Shown piece by piece: positions 1-12,300 of a stretch of 64,000 nt of DNA. The stretch is from contig NCJK01000003.1 of NCBI GenBank assembly GCA_002282445.1, positions 1 through 64,000 on the forward strand, in the 5' to 3' direction. Every line of letters starts with the position of its first letter. The first letter of the stretch is position 1. Both the position numbers and the translations under genes were made by a program. Under the pieces are notes generated by a model. That model searched no databases. It was not told the origin of the DNA and worked only from the letters and a program-made list of their open reading frames with translations. Source of the DNA: Burkholderiales bacterium 39-55-53 (lineage in GTDB: Bacteria; Pseudomonadota; Gammaproteobacteria; Burkholderiales; Burkholderiaceae_C).

Positions 1-375
1 TGGTGGAGCTGGCGGGATTTGAACCCGCGTCCACAAGCCTTTTTCGTACAGTTCTACATGTGTAGTCGTCTGATTTGAGTCTCGCCGTGTGCGTCGCGCA
101 GCGACACGCTACGCACCCAGCCAGTACCCTTTTTTCTCACACCACCTCAAGGTACCCGAGGTGATGCCAGCCCATATGTTTTCCCTTGCAGCTAGGAAGT
201 CTTGCGACCCCCTAACCCAGCCTATCGGCCAACTGTTGCAAGGCTCACCGGATTAAGCGGCGAGTGCGAAACGTTCGTCGTTTGCAGTTAGTTTTTTTTC
301 CGAAGATTTACGAGGATCAGAACCTCGACATGCCCTGCCACGCGTCCGAACCCATGTCGAAACCAGTGCAGCCCC
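1..375 (-). ncRNA. ssrA: tmRNA (one-piece)
   Basis: Transfer-messenger RNA that rescues stalled ribosomes and tags their products for proteolysis. On the minus strand the 5' end reads GGGGCTGCACTGGTTTCGAC, a typical tmRNA acceptor start, and the 3' end is a T-loop followed by the acceptor strand with an encoded CCA. The tag reading frame lies at 253-285 and translates to ANDERFALAA then TAA; with the alanine carried by tmRNA the tag is A-ANDERFALAA. The ten encoded residues end in the LAA protease signal. No permuted two-piece architecture is seen. The 5' end is 12 bases downstream of the gph stop codon. Identification is very secure; the exact 5' base could be off by one. Confidence 0.97.
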
Positions 376-384
376 AAGTCTCTT

Positions 385-411
385 ATTTTAGGCCTCTGCC
401 AGCAATTGCAA
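385..411 (-). promoter_or_regulatory. Possible tmRNA promoter inside the end of gph
   Basis: On the minus strand TAAAAT (385-390) lies 9 bases before the tmRNA 5' end and overlaps the gph stop codon. A TTGCAA hexamer (406-411) lies 15 bases further upstream, shorter than the ideal 17. This is inferred from hexamer similarity only. Confidence 0.4.
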
Positions 412-1053
412 GAGCTTATTTGGTGAATCAATGGATAAATCTGCACCCCAAGTGCTGACATCGGTCTTTTCGCCCAAATAACCGTAGGTGGCAGCGACCG
501 TGGGCATGCCTGCGGCACGACCTGCGGCAATGTCACGCTCGTCGTCACCCACATACAAACACACTTCGGGCGGCAAACCCAAACGACGTGCTGCTTCAAA
601 CAAAGGCTCAGGATGGGGTTTGGGATGCGGCGTGGTGTCACCACTCACAATGGCGCGTGCACTGGCAAACAAAGGCATGGCCGCCGTGAGTGGATCGGTG
701 AAACGCGCCATTTTGTTGGTCACCACGCCCCAAGGCATTTGGCGCAATTGGATGTGTTCAATCAAATCATCCACACCGTCAAACACATAAGTGCCCGCCG
801 TCATGACCGACTCGTAGTTGGCAAAGAACTCTTCACGCATGGTCATGAAGTCTTGGTGTTCGGGGGTCATGTCAAACGCCACTTTCAACATGCCGCGAGC
901 ACCAGCACCCGCTAATGGTCGATACAGCTCGTAGGGCAGCGAGGGCATGCCTCGGTCGGTACGCATTTTGTCTGCGGCTGCGCCGAGGTCCGGTGCACTG
1001 TCAATCAATGTGCCATCCAAATCAAACAGCACCGCTCGAATATTTTTCAGCAT
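388..1053 (-). CDS. gph: Phosphoglycolate phosphatase (HAD superfamily)
   Basis: Dephosphorylates 2-phosphoglycolate in the cytoplasm, clearing a product of DNA repair and oxygenation side reactions. The 221-residue protein has the HAD motifs: an N-terminal LFDLDGTLIDS with the nucleophile and acid-base aspartates, a threonine/serine region near VVTNK, and a C-terminal GDDERDIAAGRAAG acidic loop. The ATG at 1053 shares one base with the TGA of ubiG upstream (TGATG), so translation is coupled and this start is preferred over the GTG one codon earlier. ubiG-gph is a common proteobacterial pair. Some HAD phosphatases of this type act on other small phosphates, so the exact substrate rests on family and context. 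Confidence 0.9.
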   Translation of the reverse strand: MLKNIRAVLFDLDGTLIDSAPDLGAAADKMRTDRGMPSLPYELYRPLAGAGARGMLKVAFDMTPEHQDFMTMREEFFANYESVMTAGTYVFDGVDDLIEHIQLRQMPWGVVTNKMARFTDPLTAAMPLFASARAIVSGDTTPHPKPHPEPLFEAARRLGLPPEVCLYVGDDERDIAAGRAAGMPTVAATYGYLGEKTDVSTWGADLSIDSPNKLLQLLAEA

Positions 1054-1781
1054 CACAGTGGCCTTTGTGTCGCAACCATGTAGTTGACACTGGTGTCAGC
1101 ACTCAACCAATAGCGGCGGGTGAGAGGGTTGTATTCCATGCCACGTGTGTTCTGCCACTCAAGGCCGACATCACGGCAATCACGCGCCAGCTCACTGGGG
1201 CGAATGAACTTGGCGTACTCATGTGTGCCACGGGGTAGCAAGTTAAGCACGTACTCTGCGCCCACGATGGCAAACAGAAACGACTTGGCGTTGCGGTTGA
1301 GTGTTGAGAAAAACACGTGGCCACCGGGTTTGACCAACTGTGCACAGGCTCGGACGATAGACGATGGGTCGGGCACATGCTCCAGCATTTCCATGCAAGT
1401 CACCACATCAAAGCTGGCGGGTTGCTCTGCAGCCAACGCCTCCACCGCGACTTCGCGGTATTGAACGTTAGGCGTCTGCGTTTCTAGTGCATGCAACTGC
1501 GCTACTTTGAGCGACTTGGTCGCCAAATCAATACCCAAGGCATGCGCGCCTGAGCGGGCCATGGCATCGGTCAAGATGCCACCGCCACAGCCCACATCCA
1601 GCACTTTTTTACCCTGCAGCGGCGCGATGCCGTTGATCCACTCTAAACGCAGCGGATTGATTTGATGCAAGGGGCGGAATTCGCTCTCTGGGTCCCACCA
1701 GCGATGGGCGAGGTCTGAAAACTTGGCCAATTCGGCCTGATCGACATTGGTATGTGTGGCTTGAGATTGCATAAGAAACAT
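1053..1781 (-). CDS. ubiG: Bifunctional 3-demethylubiquinol/2-polyprenyl-6-hydroxyphenol O-methyltransferase
   Basis: Carries out the two SAM-dependent O-methylations of ubiquinone biosynthesis. The 242-residue protein contains the class I methyltransferase fold, with motif [17 protein letters not shown] and the SAM-binding acidic residue in GIDLATKSL. The N-terminal segment with [29 protein letters not shown] is diagnostic of UbiG. A second in-frame ATG three codons in gives an alternative start. It sits between the OmpA-family gene, separated by a strong terminator, and gph, which it overlaps by one base. It therefore probably has its own promoter in the short gap after the terminator. Confidence 0.95.
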   Translation of the reverse strand: MFLMQSQATHTNVDQAELAKFSDLAHRWWDPESEFRPLHQINPLRLEWINGIAPLQGKKVLDVGCGGGILTDAMARSGAHALGIDLATKSLKVAQLHALETQTPNVQYREVAVEALAAEQPASFDVVTCMEMLEHVPDPSSIVRACAQLVKPGGHVFFSTLNRNAKSFLFAIVGAEYVLNLLPRGTHEYAKFIRPSELARDCRDVGLEWQNTRGMEYNPLTRRYWLSADTSVNYMVATQRPL

Positions 1782-1793
1782 TGTCGTTCAAGC

Positions 1794-1828
1794 AAAAAGA
1801 AACCCCGCCGAGGCGGGGTTTCTTTTTT
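1794..1828 (-). terminator. Intrinsic terminator of the OmpA-family gene
   Basis: A near-perfect stem with arms AAAGAAACCCCGCC and GGCGGGGTTTCTTT around a GA loop, A/T-rich on both sides. It lies 14 bases after the ompA-like stop codon and just before the ubiG start, so it insulates the two genes. Confidence 0.93.
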
Positions 1829-1841
1829 AGATCAAGTCAGA

Positions 1842-2426
1842 TCAGTTCTTGCGGGTACCCACAACTTCGATCTCAACGCGGCGGTTCTTAGCGCGACCTT
1901 CTTTGGTCTTGTTGCTAGCCACAGGTTGCTTCTCGCCTTTACCTTCTGTGTAAACGCGGTTTTTCTCGATGCCTTTAGACACCAAGTAAGCCTTCACAGC
2001 TTCAGCGCGACGCACAGACAGTTTTTGGTTGTAAGCGTCAGAGCCGATAGAGTCAGTGTGGCCCACAGCGATGATGACTTCGAGGTTGATGCCTTTGATC
2101 TTGCCGACCAAGTCATCCAACTTAGCTTTGCCAGCTGGTTTGACCACAGCTTTGTCAAAATCAAAGAATGCATCAGCAGCGTATGTCACTTTGGAAGCAG
2201 CAGCGACAGGAGCAGCAGCTTTAGGAGCTGGAGCAGCGGCAGCAGGAGCGCCACAGCCAGGAGCTGCGGTTGCTGGTGTCCAGTTGGCATCACGCCAGCA
2301 ATCGCCAGAAGCGTTTTTCCAAACATCGCCAGAAGCGCTGCGCCAGTTATCAATGTTTTGCGCCATAGCAGCAGTTGCCAAAGCAGCGGTAGCAACAAAA
2401 GCTGCCAAGTTCTTCAAGTTTTTCAT
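1842..2426 (-). CDS. OmpA family outer-membrane protein
   Basis: An outer-membrane-associated protein that anchors to peptidoglycan. The 194-residue product has a Sec signal peptide ending AAMAQ (about residue 22) and a short repeat-like segment (WRSASGDVWKNASGDCWRDANWTPAT) typical of Burkholderiales OmpA proteins. An alanine/proline-rich linker follows, then a C-terminal OmpA peptidoglycan-binding domain with NQKLSVRRAEAVKAYLVSKGI and the closing NRRVEIEV motif. It is too short for an eight-strand barrel, so the N-terminal half is not a classic OmpA porin domain. It is monocistronic, with a strong terminator. A 227-bp gap separates it from divergent gyrA; within that gap GGGCTTAA and TTAAGCAGCCC (2553-2575) form a small hairpin. 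Confidence 0.93.
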   Translation of the reverse strand: MKNLKNLAAFVATAALATAAMAQNIDNWRSASGDVWKNASGDCWRDANWTPATAAPGCGAPAAAAPAPKAAAPVAAASKVTYAADAFFDFDKAVVKPAGKAKLDDLVGKIKGINLEVIIAVGHTDSIGSDAYNQKLSVRRAEAVKAYLVSKGIEKNRVYTEGKGEKQPVASNKTKEGRAKNRRVEIEVVGTRKN

Positions 2427-2653
2427 GATTCACCTCTGAGGGATTTATAAGCCGCAGACCACTCTGCGAATTCAGGGCAATCAAGGTGGGCACACCTTTG
2501 ACGCTTCCGATAATTGTGCCATAACCAAAACGAGTAACTTCTACTGATAAGAGGGCTTAACAAATTAAGCAGCCCGTTGTTGCAAGGTCGCCACAAGAAG
2601 CTGCGCAAGATATCAGCCTAAAATGTCCGGTTTCCTGCTTTACGGCCTCTTTC

Positions 2654-5341
2654 ATGACCCAGTTCGCCAAAGAAACCCTGCCCATCAGCCTAGAAGAGGA
2701 GATGCGTCGCAGCTACCTAGATTACGCCATGAGCGTGATTGTGGGCCGCGCCCTCCCCGATGCGCGTGACGGCTTAAAGCCAGTGCACCGCCGCGTCTTG
2801 TTCGCGATGCACGAGCTCAACAACGACTGGAATCGTCCTTACAAGAAGTCAGCCCGTATCGTGGGTGACGTGATTGGTAAATACCATCCGCACGGCGACA
2901 GCGCGGTGTACGACACGATCGTGCGTATGGCCCAAGACTTCTCTTTGCGCCACATGTTGGTGGACGGCCAAGGTAACTTCGGCTCGGTCGACGGCGACAA
3001 CGCTGCGGCGATGCGTTACACGGAAATCCGCTTGTCCAAAATCGCTCATGAAATGTTGAGCGACATCGACAAAGAAACCGTCGATTTCGGCCCCAACTAT
3101 GACGGCTCTGAAAAAGAGCCCTTGGTGCTGCCAAGCCGCATTCCTAACTTGCTGGTCAACGGCTCCTCAGGCATTGCCGTGGGTATGGCCACCAACATCC
3201 CACCTCACAACTTGAACGAAGTGGTGGACGCGTGTTTGCACATGTTGCGCCACCCAGAAGCGACCATCGACGAGTTGATGGAAATCATCCCAGCGCCGGA
3301 TTTCCCGACCGCCGGCATTATTTATGGCATCAGCGGCGTCAAAGATGGCTACCGCACAGGCCGTGGCCGTGTGGTCATGCGCGCCAAGTGCCACTTTGAA
3401 GACATCGACAAAGGCCAGCGCCAGTCGATCATCGTGGACGAGTTGCCATATCAAGTGAACAAAAAGACCTTGCAAGAACGCATGGCAGAGTTGGTTCACG
3501 AGAAGAAGATTGAAGACATCAGCCACATCCAAGACGAGTCCGACAAGTCGGGCATGCGTTTGGTGATTGAACTCAAGCGCGGTGCAGTGCCTGAAGTGGT
3601 GCTGAACAACCTGTACAAACAAACCCAGCTGCAAGACACCTTCGGTATCAACATGGTGGCCTTGATTGACGGCCAACCCAAGTTGTGCAATTTGCGCGAT
3701 TTGATTGCCGTGTTCTTGGGGCACCGCCGCGAAGTGGTGACACGCCGTACCATCTTCACCCTGCGCAAAGCCCGCGAACGCGGCCATGTGCTGGAAGGTT
3801 TGGCTGTGGCTCTGGCCAACATCGACGAGTTCATCCGCATCATCCGCAACGCGCCAACGCCCCCTGTGGCCAAGGCCGAGTTGATGACCAAGTCATGGGA
3901 CAGCCAACTGGTGCGCGAGATGCTCACCCGCAGCCGCGCTGACGGCGGCGTGATCAACGCCGACGACTACCGCCCCGATGGCTTGGAAAAAGAGTTCGGC
4001 ATGGGCAACGATGGCCTGTACCGCTTGAGCGACACCCAAGCCCAAGAAATTCTGCAAATGCGTCTGCAACGTTTGACCGGCCTTGAGCAAGACAAGATCG
4101 TCAACGAATACAAAGACGTCATGGCTGAGATCGACGACTTGCTCGATATTTTGGCCAAGCCTGAGCGCGTGTCCACCATCATTGGTGACGAGTTGACCTT
4201 GGTGAAAAACGAATTCGGCCAAAGCAAGCTCGGCGCTCGCCGCAGCGTGATTGAGCACAACGCCCAAGACTTGGGCACCGAAGACCTGATCACACCCACC
4301 GACATGGTGGTCACGCTCAGCCACAGCGGCTACATCAAGAGCCAACCCCTGTCTGAATACCGCGCACAAAAACGCGGCGGTCGCGGCAAGCAAGCCACAG
4401 CGACCAAAGAAGACGATTGGGTGGACCAACTCTTCATCGCCAACACGCACGACTATTTGCTGTGCTTCTCCAACCGTGGCCGTTTGTACTGGCTCAAAGT
4501 ATGGGAAGTGCCTGCGGGTTCACGCGGTTCACGCGGCCGCCCGATCGTCAACATGTTCCCGCTGCAAGAAGGCGAAAAAATCAACGTGGTCTTGGCCCTC
4601 ACCGGCGAAGCACGAACCTTCCCTGAAGACCAATTTGTGTTCATGGCCACGTCCATGGGTACCGTCAAGAAGACCTCGCTCGACGAATTCAACAACCCCC
4701 GCAAGGGCGGCATCATCGCTGTCAACTTAGACGAGGGTGACTTCCTGATCGGCGCCGCCTTGACTGATGGCAAGCACGACGTGATGTTGTTCAGCGATGG
4801 CGGCAAAGCCGTGCGCTTTGACGAAAACGATGTGCGCCCCTTGGGCCGCAGCGCCCGCGGCGTGCGCGGCATGATGATCGAAGAGGGTCAAAGCGTCATT
4901 GCCATGTTGGTGTCTGAACAAGAAGATCCAGCAGCGGCGACTGACGAAACCGTTGCTCGCGCCAGCGTGTTGACTGCCACCGAAAACGGCTACGGCAAAC
5001 GCACCAACATCAGCGAATACACCCGCCATGGACGTGGCACCAAAGGCATGATTGCCATCCAGCAGTCTGAGCGCAACGGCAAAGTCGTGGCAGCTACCTT
5101 GGTGCAAGCGGACGATGAGATCATGCTCATCACCGACACCGGCGTTTTGGTGCGTACACGCGTGGCTGAAATTCGCGAAATGGGCCGCGCCACACAAGGC
5201 GTGACCTTGATTGGCTTGGACGAAGGCGCCAAGCTCAGCGGCTTGCAACGTATTGTCGAAAACGATGCCAATGCGCACTTCAGCGAAGGCGCAGAAGACG
5301 ACAATGCACAAGGCGGCACTGACGCCCCAAGCGAAGGCTAA
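2654..5341 (+). CDS. gyrA: DNA gyrase subunit A
   Basis: Breakage-reunion subunit of DNA gyrase, which introduces negative supercoils in an A2B2 complex with GyrB. The 895-residue protein is full length. The N-terminal winged-helix/tower domain carries the active tyrosine at 122 in AAAMRYTE, and a C-terminal beta-pinwheel carries the GyrA-box-like QKRGGRGKQ near residue 575. Quinolone-determining positions are serine 83 and aspartate 87 ([11 protein letters not shown]), the unmutated susceptible state. The tail is acidic ([18 protein letters not shown]). It heads a long co-oriented block, with serC starting 7 bases downstream. Confidence 0.98.
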   Translation: MTQFAKETLPISLEEEMRRSYLDYAMSVIVGRALPDARDGLKPVHRRVLFAMHELNNDWNRPYKKSARIVGDVIGKYHPHGDSAVYDTIVRMAQDFSLRHMLVDGQGNFGSVDGDNAAAMRYTEIRLSKIAHEMLSDIDKETVDFGPNYDGSEKEPLVLPSRIPNLLVNGSSGIAVGMATNIPPHNLNEVVDACLHMLRHPEATIDELMEIIPAPDFPTAGIIYGISGVKDGYRTGRGRVVMRAKCHFEDIDKGQRQSIIVDELPYQVNKKTLQERMAELVHEKKIEDISHIQDESDKSGMRLVIELKRGAVPEVVLNNLYKQTQLQDTFGINMVALIDGQPKLCNLRDLIAVFLGHRREVVTRRTIFTLRKARERGHVLEGLAVALANIDEFIRIIRNAPTPPVAKAELMTKSWDSQLVREMLTRSRADGGVINADDYRPDGLEKEFGMGNDGLYRLSDTQAQEILQMRLQRLTGLEQDKIVNEYKDVMAEIDDLLDILAKPERVSTIIGDELTLVKNEFGQSKLGARRSVIEHNAQDLGTEDLITPTDMVVTLSHSGYIKSQPLSEYRAQKRGGRGKQATATKEDDWVDQLFIANTHDYLLCFSNRGRLYWLKVWEVPAGSRGSRGRPIVNMFPLQEGEKINVVLALTGEARTFPEDQFVFMATSMGTVKKTSLDEFNNPRKGGIIAVNLDEGDFLIGAALTDGKHDVMLFSDGGKAVRFDENDVRPLGRSARGVRGMMIEEGQSVIAMLVSEQEDPAAATDETVARASVLTATENGYGKRTNISEYTRHGRGTKGMIAIQQSERNGKVVAATLVQADDEIMLITDTGVLVRTRVAEIREMGRATQGVTLIGLDEGAKLSGLQRIVENDANAHFSEGAEDDNAQGGTDAPSEG

Positions 5342-5348
5342 TCTAGGC

Positions 5349-6440
5349 ATGAACCGCCCCTTTAACTTTTCTGCAGGTCCTGCGGCTATGCCGCTGGAGG
5401 TACTGCAGCAAGCCGCCGCCGAGATGACCAACTGGAACGGTAGCGGCATGGGCGTGATGGAAATGAGCCACCGCGGCAAAGAGTTCATCAGCATTTACGA
5501 ACAGGCCGAGGCCGATGTGCGCGAGTTGTTGGCCGTGCCCGCCCACTTCAAAATTTTGTTCATGCAAGGTGGCGGCTTGGCAGAAAATGCCATCGTTCCC
5601 TTGAACCTCTCACGCGGCGAAACAGTTGATGTGGTGGTCACGGGCAGCTGGAGCGAGAAGTCATACAAAGAGGCCAGCAAATACTGCACACCGCATTTGG
5701 CAGCTACGGGCGCTGAAAGCCACTTCACGACATTACCCGTCCCTGCGCAATGGCAACTGAGCAGCAACGCGCAATACGTGCACATCTGCACCAACGAAAC
5801 CATCCACGGCGTGGAGTTCCAAGCCCTGCCCGACCTCAAAGCTTTGGGCTCTGACGCACCGCTGGTGATTGACTTCTCTTCACACGTGCTCTCGCGCAGT
5901 GTGGACTGGGCACGAGTCGGCGTGGCTTTTGGTGGTGCACAAAAAAACATTGGCCCTGCGGGCGTCACGCTCGTCATCGTGCGTGAAGACTTGATGGGTC
6001 ATGCACTCAAGGCTTGCCCCAGCGCGTTCAACTACAAAACTGTGGCCGACAACGGTTCGATGTACAACACGCCGCCGACCTACAGCATCTACATGGCGGG
6101 ACTGACCTTCCAATGGCTCAAACGTCAAGGTGGCGTAGCTGCGATGGAACAACAAAACATCGCCAAAGCCAAGTTGTTGTATGACTTTTTGGACAGCTCC
6201 AGTTTCTACAGAAATAAGGTTGCGCACGACTGCCGCTCGCGCATGAACGTGCCCTTCTTCTTGGCGGATGAGTCACGCAATGACGCATTCCTAGCCGGGG
6301 CCAAAGCTGCAGGTCTCTTGCAGCTCAAAGGCCACAAGTCAGTCGGCGGTATGCGCGCCAGCATCTACAACGCAATGCCCATCGAAGGTGTGCAAGCGTT
6401 GGTGAATTACATGCAAGCGTTTGAAAAAACACAGGCTTAA
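5349..6440 (+). CDS. serC: Phosphoserine aminotransferase
   Basis: PLP enzyme of serine synthesis, converting 3-phosphohydroxypyruvate and glutamate to phosphoserine; it also serves pyridoxal phosphate synthesis in many proteobacteria. The 363-residue protein starts [15 protein letters not shown], the family N-terminus. A longer in-frame extension into gyrA (from 5211) is rejected because it reads through gyrA coding sequence. The PLP lysine lies in [11 protein letters not shown], and [16 protein letters not shown] near the C-terminus binds substrate phosphate. It sits 7 bases after gyrA and 12 before pheA. Confidence 0.97.
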   Translation: MNRPFNFSAGPAAMPLEVLQQAAAEMTNWNGSGMGVMEMSHRGKEFISIYEQAEADVRELLAVPAHFKILFMQGGGLAENAIVPLNLSRGETVDVVVTGSWSEKSYKEASKYCTPHLAATGAESHFTTLPVPAQWQLSSNAQYVHICTNETIHGVEFQALPDLKALGSDAPLVIDFSSHVLSRSVDWARVGVAFGGAQKNIGPAGVTLVIVREDLMGHALKACPSAFNYKTVADNGSMYNTPPTYSIYMAGLTFQWLKRQGGVAAMEQQNIAKAKLLYDFLDSSSFYRNKVAHDCRSRMNVPFFLADESRNDAFLAGAKAAGLLQLKGHKSVGGMRASIYNAMPIEGVQALVNYMQAFEKTQA

Positions 6441-6452
6441 AACTACAACACC

Positions 6453-7553
6453 ATGAGCCAACAACCCGTTCAATCCGAAGCTCTCGCCGCTTTGCGCGTA
6501 CAAATCGACGCGCTCGACAAACAACTGCTGCAGTTGGTCAACGACCGTGCCAAAGTGGCTGAGCTGGTCGGTGAAATCAAACGCGCTGAAGGCTCCCCCT
6601 TCTTCCGACCCGACCGCGTGGCACAGGTGATCGACAAAATCACGCAAGCCAACCCAGGCCCACTCAAAAACGAACACATTGCCTCCATCTGGCGCGAAAT
6701 CATGTCGGCTTGTTTGGCACTCGAAGCGCCACAACGCGTGGCTGTGCTCGGGCCACAAGGTACGTTTTGCGAGCAAGCTGCGATTGAGTTTTTTGGCAGC
6801 GCTGCCAACCTGATTTATTGCGCCAACTTCGACGAAGTCTTCCACGCTACCGCCGCAGGCACTGCCCAATACGGCGTGGTGGGCATGGAAAACTCCACCG
6901 AGGGTGTGGTGGCACGTTCGCTCGATTTGTTCTTGCGCTCGCCCGTGCATGTGGTGGGTGAAGTCAGCTTACTGGTGCGCCACAACTTGATGCGCCAGAT
7001 CAACTCTGATAACGACATCGAAGTGGTCATGGCCCACCCTCAAGCCTTGGCTCAATGCCAAGGCTGGCTCAGCCAGCACCTGCCACACGTTGAGCGCCGC
7101 GCTGTGTCTAGCAATGCCGAAGGCGCACGCCTTGCCGCCACCAATCCCAAATGGGCCGCCTTGGCCAGCGAACGCGCAGCCAGCCAATTTGGCCTGCACA
7201 TCGTGCACCACGCCATTCAAGACGAAGCCTACAACCGCACGCGCTTTGCTGTCATCGCGCTGCCCCAAACCTTGGCTACGCCACCGGCCTCGGGCAACGA
7301 CTGCACTAGCTTGGTGGTGTCGGTGCCCAACCGTCCAGGTGCTGTGCACGACTTGCTCGTACCGCTCAAAAACAACGGCGTGTCGATGACGCGCTTTGAG
7401 TCGCGCCCTGCCAAATCAGGCCAGTGGGAGTACTACTTCTACATCGACATCGCAGGCCACGTGAGCCAGCCCCATGTGGCTGCAGCGCTGCAAGAGCTAC
7501 AAGGCTTGTGCGCGTTCTACAAGGTCTTGGGTTCTTACCCAGTTTCAGAATGA
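6453..7553 (+). CDS. pheA: Bifunctional chorismate mutase / prephenate dehydratase (P-protein)
   Basis: Converts chorismate to prephenate and then to phenylpyruvate for phenylalanine synthesis. Three domains are visible in 366 residues. An AroQ chorismate mutase covers about 10-90 (RVQIDALDKQLLQLVNDRAKVAE). The prephenate dehydratase domain covers about 95-270, with GPQGTFCEQAA and the catalytic TRF motif in YNRTRFAVI. A C-terminal ACT domain carries the ESRP phenylalanine-binding motif for feedback inhibition. The stop codon overlaps the tyrA start (ATGA), so the two are translationally coupled. No hisC-type aminotransferase gene lies between pheA and tyrA, unlike the equivalent cluster of pseudomonads. 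Confidence 0.97.
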   Translation: MSQQPVQSEALAALRVQIDALDKQLLQLVNDRAKVAELVGEIKRAEGSPFFRPDRVAQVIDKITQANPGPLKNEHIASIWREIMSACLALEAPQRVAVLGPQGTFCEQAAIEFFGSAANLIYCANFDEVFHATAAGTAQYGVVGMENSTEGVVARSLDLFLRSPVHVVGEVSLLVRHNLMRQINSDNDIEVVMAHPQALAQCQGWLSQHLPHVERRAVSSNAEGARLAATNPKWAALASERAASQFGLHIVHHAIQDEAYNRTRFAVIALPQTLATPPASGNDCTSLVVSVPNRPGAVHDLLVPLKNNGVSMTRFESRPAKSGQWEYYFYIDIAGHVSQPHVAAALQELQGLCAFYKVLGSYPVSE

Positions 7554-8449
7554 AATTCCAGCGGCTTGCCCTCATCGGCTGTGGCCTGATGGGCGGCTCA
7601 TTTGCGCTCGCTTTGCGAGAAGCAGGGCTTGTGCAAACCATCGTCGGTTTCAGCGCTTCAGACAAAACACGCCAACGCGCGGTTGAACTCAAGGTCATCG
7701 ACCAAGCTTGCAACAGCGTGGCAGAAGCCGTGCAAGGCGCGGACTTGGTATTGCTAGCCGTTCCTGTGGGTGCCATGCACAGCAGCTTTGCTGCCATGCG
7801 CGATGTGTTGCAACCCAACACCTTGCTGATGGATGTCGGCTCGACCAAATGTGATGTGATTGCTGCTGCACAAGCCGCTTTGGGCGAACGACTCAACTGC
7901 TTTGTGCCTGCCCACCCCATTGCAGGCAAAGAAGTGGCAGGCATCGAGCACGCTGAAAGTACGCTTTACCAAGAGCGCCGCACCATCCTCACACCGCTTC
8001 CCAAAACTGGCATTCATCGCCTTCAAGCTGCACACGAAGTTTGGACAGCCGTGGGCAGCCATGTGAGCACCATGACGCCCGAAGCACACGACGCCACGTT
8101 TGCCGCTGTCAGCCACTTGCCGCACATGCTGGCCTTTGCAGCCGTCAACGCGCTGATGGCACAGCCGCAGGGCGCAGCTTTCTTGGACATGGCCGGCCCC
8201 GGGTTCAGAGACTTCTCACGCATCGCTGCAAGTGATTCATCGGTATGGCGCGATATCTTGAGTGCTAACCATGCAGAAGTGCTCACACAAGTCACGCACT
8301 TTCGCACGGCACTCGACCAGTTTGAAAGCGCCTTGAAGCAAGGCGACCCCGCTGCCTTGCAACACCTGATTCAACAAGCCAGTGATGTGCGCTCGGCTTG
8401 GACGCTGCAAGCTGGCTACGCATGCAACACAGCCTCTGAAGATAAATAA
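7550..8449 (+). CDS. tyrA: Prephenate dehydrogenase
   Basis: NAD(P)-dependent oxidative decarboxylation of prephenate toward tyrosine. The 299-residue protein begins MKFQRLALIGCGLMGGSFALAL, a Rossmann GxGxxG nucleotide site. It carries the family signature HPIAGKEVAGIEHA and a helical C-terminal dimerisation half. There is no chorismate mutase or ACT domain, so it is a stand-alone cyclohexadienyl dehydrogenase type; whether arogenate is also used cannot be told. The start at 7550 forms ATGA with pheA, and the next gene begins immediately after the stop. Confidence 0.95.
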   Translation: MKFQRLALIGCGLMGGSFALALREAGLVQTIVGFSASDKTRQRAVELKVIDQACNSVAEAVQGADLVLLAVPVGAMHSSFAAMRDVLQPNTLLMDVGSTKCDVIAAAQAALGERLNCFVPAHPIAGKEVAGIEHAESTLYQERRTILTPLPKTGIHRLQAAHEVWTAVGSHVSTMTPEAHDATFAAVSHLPHMLAFAAVNALMAQPQGAAFLDMAGPGFRDFSRIAASDSSVWRDILSANHAEVLTQVTHFRTALDQFESALKQGDPAALQHLIQQASDVRSAWTLQAGYACNTASEDK

Positions 8450-10438
8450 ATGTTCTCCACCGCCTTCCTAGACGTACCAGCACTGCAAGGCGCATCTGGC
8501 ACCGTCACCCTGCCCGGCTCTAAAAGTATTTCCAACCGTGTGTTGTTGCTCTCGGCCTTGTGCCAAGGCACCACCGTCGTTCACGATTTACTGGACTCCG
8601 ACGACACCCGTGTGATGTTGGCCGCACTGCGCCAACTCGGTTGTGGCGTAGACGTGCAAGGCACCACGGTCACCATCACTGGCTTAGGCGGTCAACTCAA
8701 GCATCACGACGCGATTGAGTTTTTCATGGGCAATGCGGGTACTGCGATGCGTCCGCTCACCGCAGCACTTGCGGTGTTGGGTGGCGACTTCACGCTCAAG
8801 GGCGTGCCACGCATGCACGAGCGACCCATTGGCGATTTGGTCGATGCACTGCGTTTGCTTGGCTGCTCGATTGACTACTTGGGCAACGACGGCTTCCCTC
8901 CGCTGCACATTGGCAAGCCATCGCTCAAAGTGGTCGCCCCCATTCAAGTGCGTGGTGATGTGTCCAGCCAATTCCTCACGGCGTTGTTGATGGCTTTGCC
9001 TTTGGCAGCTAAAACGCAAGACATCGTGATTGAAGTGGTGGGCGAGCTCATCAGCAAACCCTACATCGACATCACGCTCAATCTGTTGGCGCGTTACGGC
9101 ATTGCTGTGCAGCGTGATGGCTGGCAACGTTTCACCATTTCGCAAGGTTGCAGCTATCAGTCGCCCGGCACGATTCACGTGGAGGCCGATGCGTCCTCTG
9201 CCAGCTACTTCATCGCACTCGGTGCCATCGCTGAAGGGGACGGCATCCGCATTCAAGGTGTGGGGGCAGATTCGATTCAAGGCGATATCCGTTTCATGGA
9301 CGCCGCTGCGCAAATGGGTGCAAAGATCACCAGCGGCCCCAACTGGCTCGAAATCCACCGAGGCGCTTGGCCACTCAAGGGGATCACCCTCGACTGCAAC
9401 CACATCCCCGATGCCGCCATGACTTTGGCCGTGATGGCGCTCTACGCAGACAGCCCCACCACGCTGCGCAACATCGCCAGCTGGCGTGTGAAAGAAACCG
9501 ACCGCATCGTAGCCATGGCTACCGAATGCCGCAAGCTCGGTGCAACTGTTGAAGAAGGCCCAGACTGGATCACGGTTCACCCACTCCAATCCAAACAATG
9601 GAAAGCCGCAAGCATCCACACCTACGACGACCATCGCGTGGCCATGTGTTTCTCGCTCGCAGCCTTCAATGCTGATCAAGCGCCCGTTCGCATCGAAGAC
9701 CCCAAGTGCGTGGCCAAAACGTTTCCTGATTACTTCGAGGCGTTGTTCTCCGTGGCACACAGCCATACCAAAGACATTCCTGTCATTTGCATCGATGGCC
9801 CCACCGCCTCGGGCAAAGGCACCTTGGCCAGCCGCGTGGCGCAGGCTTTGGGCTATCACTACCTTGACTCAGGTGCGCTTTACCGCGTAACCGCCTACGC
9901 CGCACTGAAAGCTGGTCTGTCGCTAGAAGCCAACGACGAAGCACGCATTTCCGCCCTCGCCCGCACCTTGCCCGTGCGCTTTGAAGGCGACACCGTGTGG
10001 TTGGGGCAAGAAGACGTCAGCGATGCCATTCGCACCGAACAAGCCGGTATGAGTGCCTCTAAAGTATCTGTTTTACCTGCCGTTCGCACTTCTTTGGTAG
10101 CACTACAGCACAGTTTCCAGCGCCTGCCCGGCCTCTTGGCCGATGGTCGCGATATGGGCACCGTCATCTTCCCTGATGCACCTTTGAAGGTGTTTTTGAC
10201 GGCGAGCGCCGCACAACGCGCCGAGCGTCGTCATAAGCAATTGATTTCAAAGGGAATTTCGACTACACTCGATAGTCTTCGCGCCGATTTAGAGGCACGC
10301 GACGCACGCGATTCATCGCGCAGCGTAGCGCCCTTGAAAGCGGCACAAGATGCTTACCAACTCGACAACTCATCGTTGTCTATCGAAGCCTCGGTAGATC
10401 AAGTGTTGACGTGGTGGCAAGCAAAGCAGCCTTTTTAA
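8450..10438 (+). CDS. aroA-cmk: Fused EPSP synthase / cytidylate kinase
   Basis: One continuous 662-residue frame carries two enzymes. Residues 1 to about 437 are 5-enolpyruvylshikimate-3-phosphate synthase, with [26 protein letters not shown] and VKETDRI. From about residue 442 a cytidylate kinase follows, with [10 protein letters not shown] (P-loop), LDSGALYR and [11 protein letters not shown]. The joint is a short stretch, [12 protein letters not shown], with no start codon or ribosome-binding site of its own. The kinase is therefore made only as part of the fusion, or by cleavage. The shikimate step and CMP/dCMP phosphorylation are thus synthesised at 1:1. Fusions of this kind are annotated in Comamonadaceae. 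The start follows the tyrA stop with no gap. Confidence 0.95.
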   Translation: MFSTAFLDVPALQGASGTVTLPGSKSISNRVLLLSALCQGTTVVHDLLDSDDTRVMLAALRQLGCGVDVQGTTVTITGLGGQLKHHDAIEFFMGNAGTAMRPLTAALAVLGGDFTLKGVPRMHERPIGDLVDALRLLGCSIDYLGNDGFPPLHIGKPSLKVVAPIQVRGDVSSQFLTALLMALPLAAKTQDIVIEVVGELISKPYIDITLNLLARYGIAVQRDGWQRFTISQGCSYQSPGTIHVEADASSASYFIALGAIAEGDGIRIQGVGADSIQGDIRFMDAAAQMGAKITSGPNWLEIHRGAWPLKGITLDCNHIPDAAMTLAVMALYADSPTTLRNIASWRVKETDRIVAMATECRKLGATVEEGPDWITVHPLQSKQWKAASIHTYDDHRVAMCFSLAAFNADQAPVRIEDPKCVAKTFPDYFEALFSVAHSHTKDIPVICIDGPTASGKGTLASRVAQALGYHYLDSGALYRVTAYAALKAGLSLEANDEARISALARTLPVRFEGDTVWLGQEDVSDAIRTEQAGMSASKVSVLPAVRTSLVALQHSFQRLPGLLADGRDMGTVIFPDAPLKVFLTASAAQRAERRHKQLISKGISTTLDSLRADLEARDARDSSRSVAPLKAAQDAYQLDNSSLSIEASVDQVLTWWQAKQPF

Positions 10439-10466
10439 TGTTTTGAAATAGGCTGCAAAACCTGGC

Positions 10467-10512
10467 CCGTTTGGCTCCCATCGCGCTGCACATTGGCGCA
10501 CTGGCTAAACGG
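10467..10512 (+). promoter_or_regulatory. Hairpin in the rpsA leader
   Basis: CCGTTT (10467-10472) pairs with AAACGG (10507-10512), enclosing GCGC/GCGC (10483-10486, 10496-10499). The 182-bp gap before rpsA is otherwise non-coding. S1 is autoregulated through a structured leader in E. coli, so a role in translational control is a reasonable guess but not demonstrated here. Confidence 0.35.
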
Positions 10513-10620
10513 ATCTAAAACTTAACCCGTGGCTCACCCCACAAAACCACCGCTTATCGCAGGCCCATGTGGCGCAGCAATGGTGCTGCCCGCTTTCCCG
10601 TGATGAGACAAAGGAAATAA

Positions 10621-12299
<1,679 letters not shown>

Positions 12300-12300
<1 letters not shown>

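Noticed and set aside
2900-2935. Fluoroquinolone-resistance changes in gyrA
   Set aside because: Positions 83 and 87 are serine and aspartate, the susceptible residues.
3167-3787. Long antisense frames inside gyrA (206 residues) and in many other genes, such as 8684-9859, 29877-30713, 42743-44041 and 53045-54157
   Set aside because: These are mirror frames of strongly codon-biased real genes. Their translations have no domain and lack start signals.
5211-5348. Longer serC start inside gyrA
   Set aside because: The family N-terminus begins [13 protein letters not shown] at 5349; the extension is gyrA sequence read out of frame.
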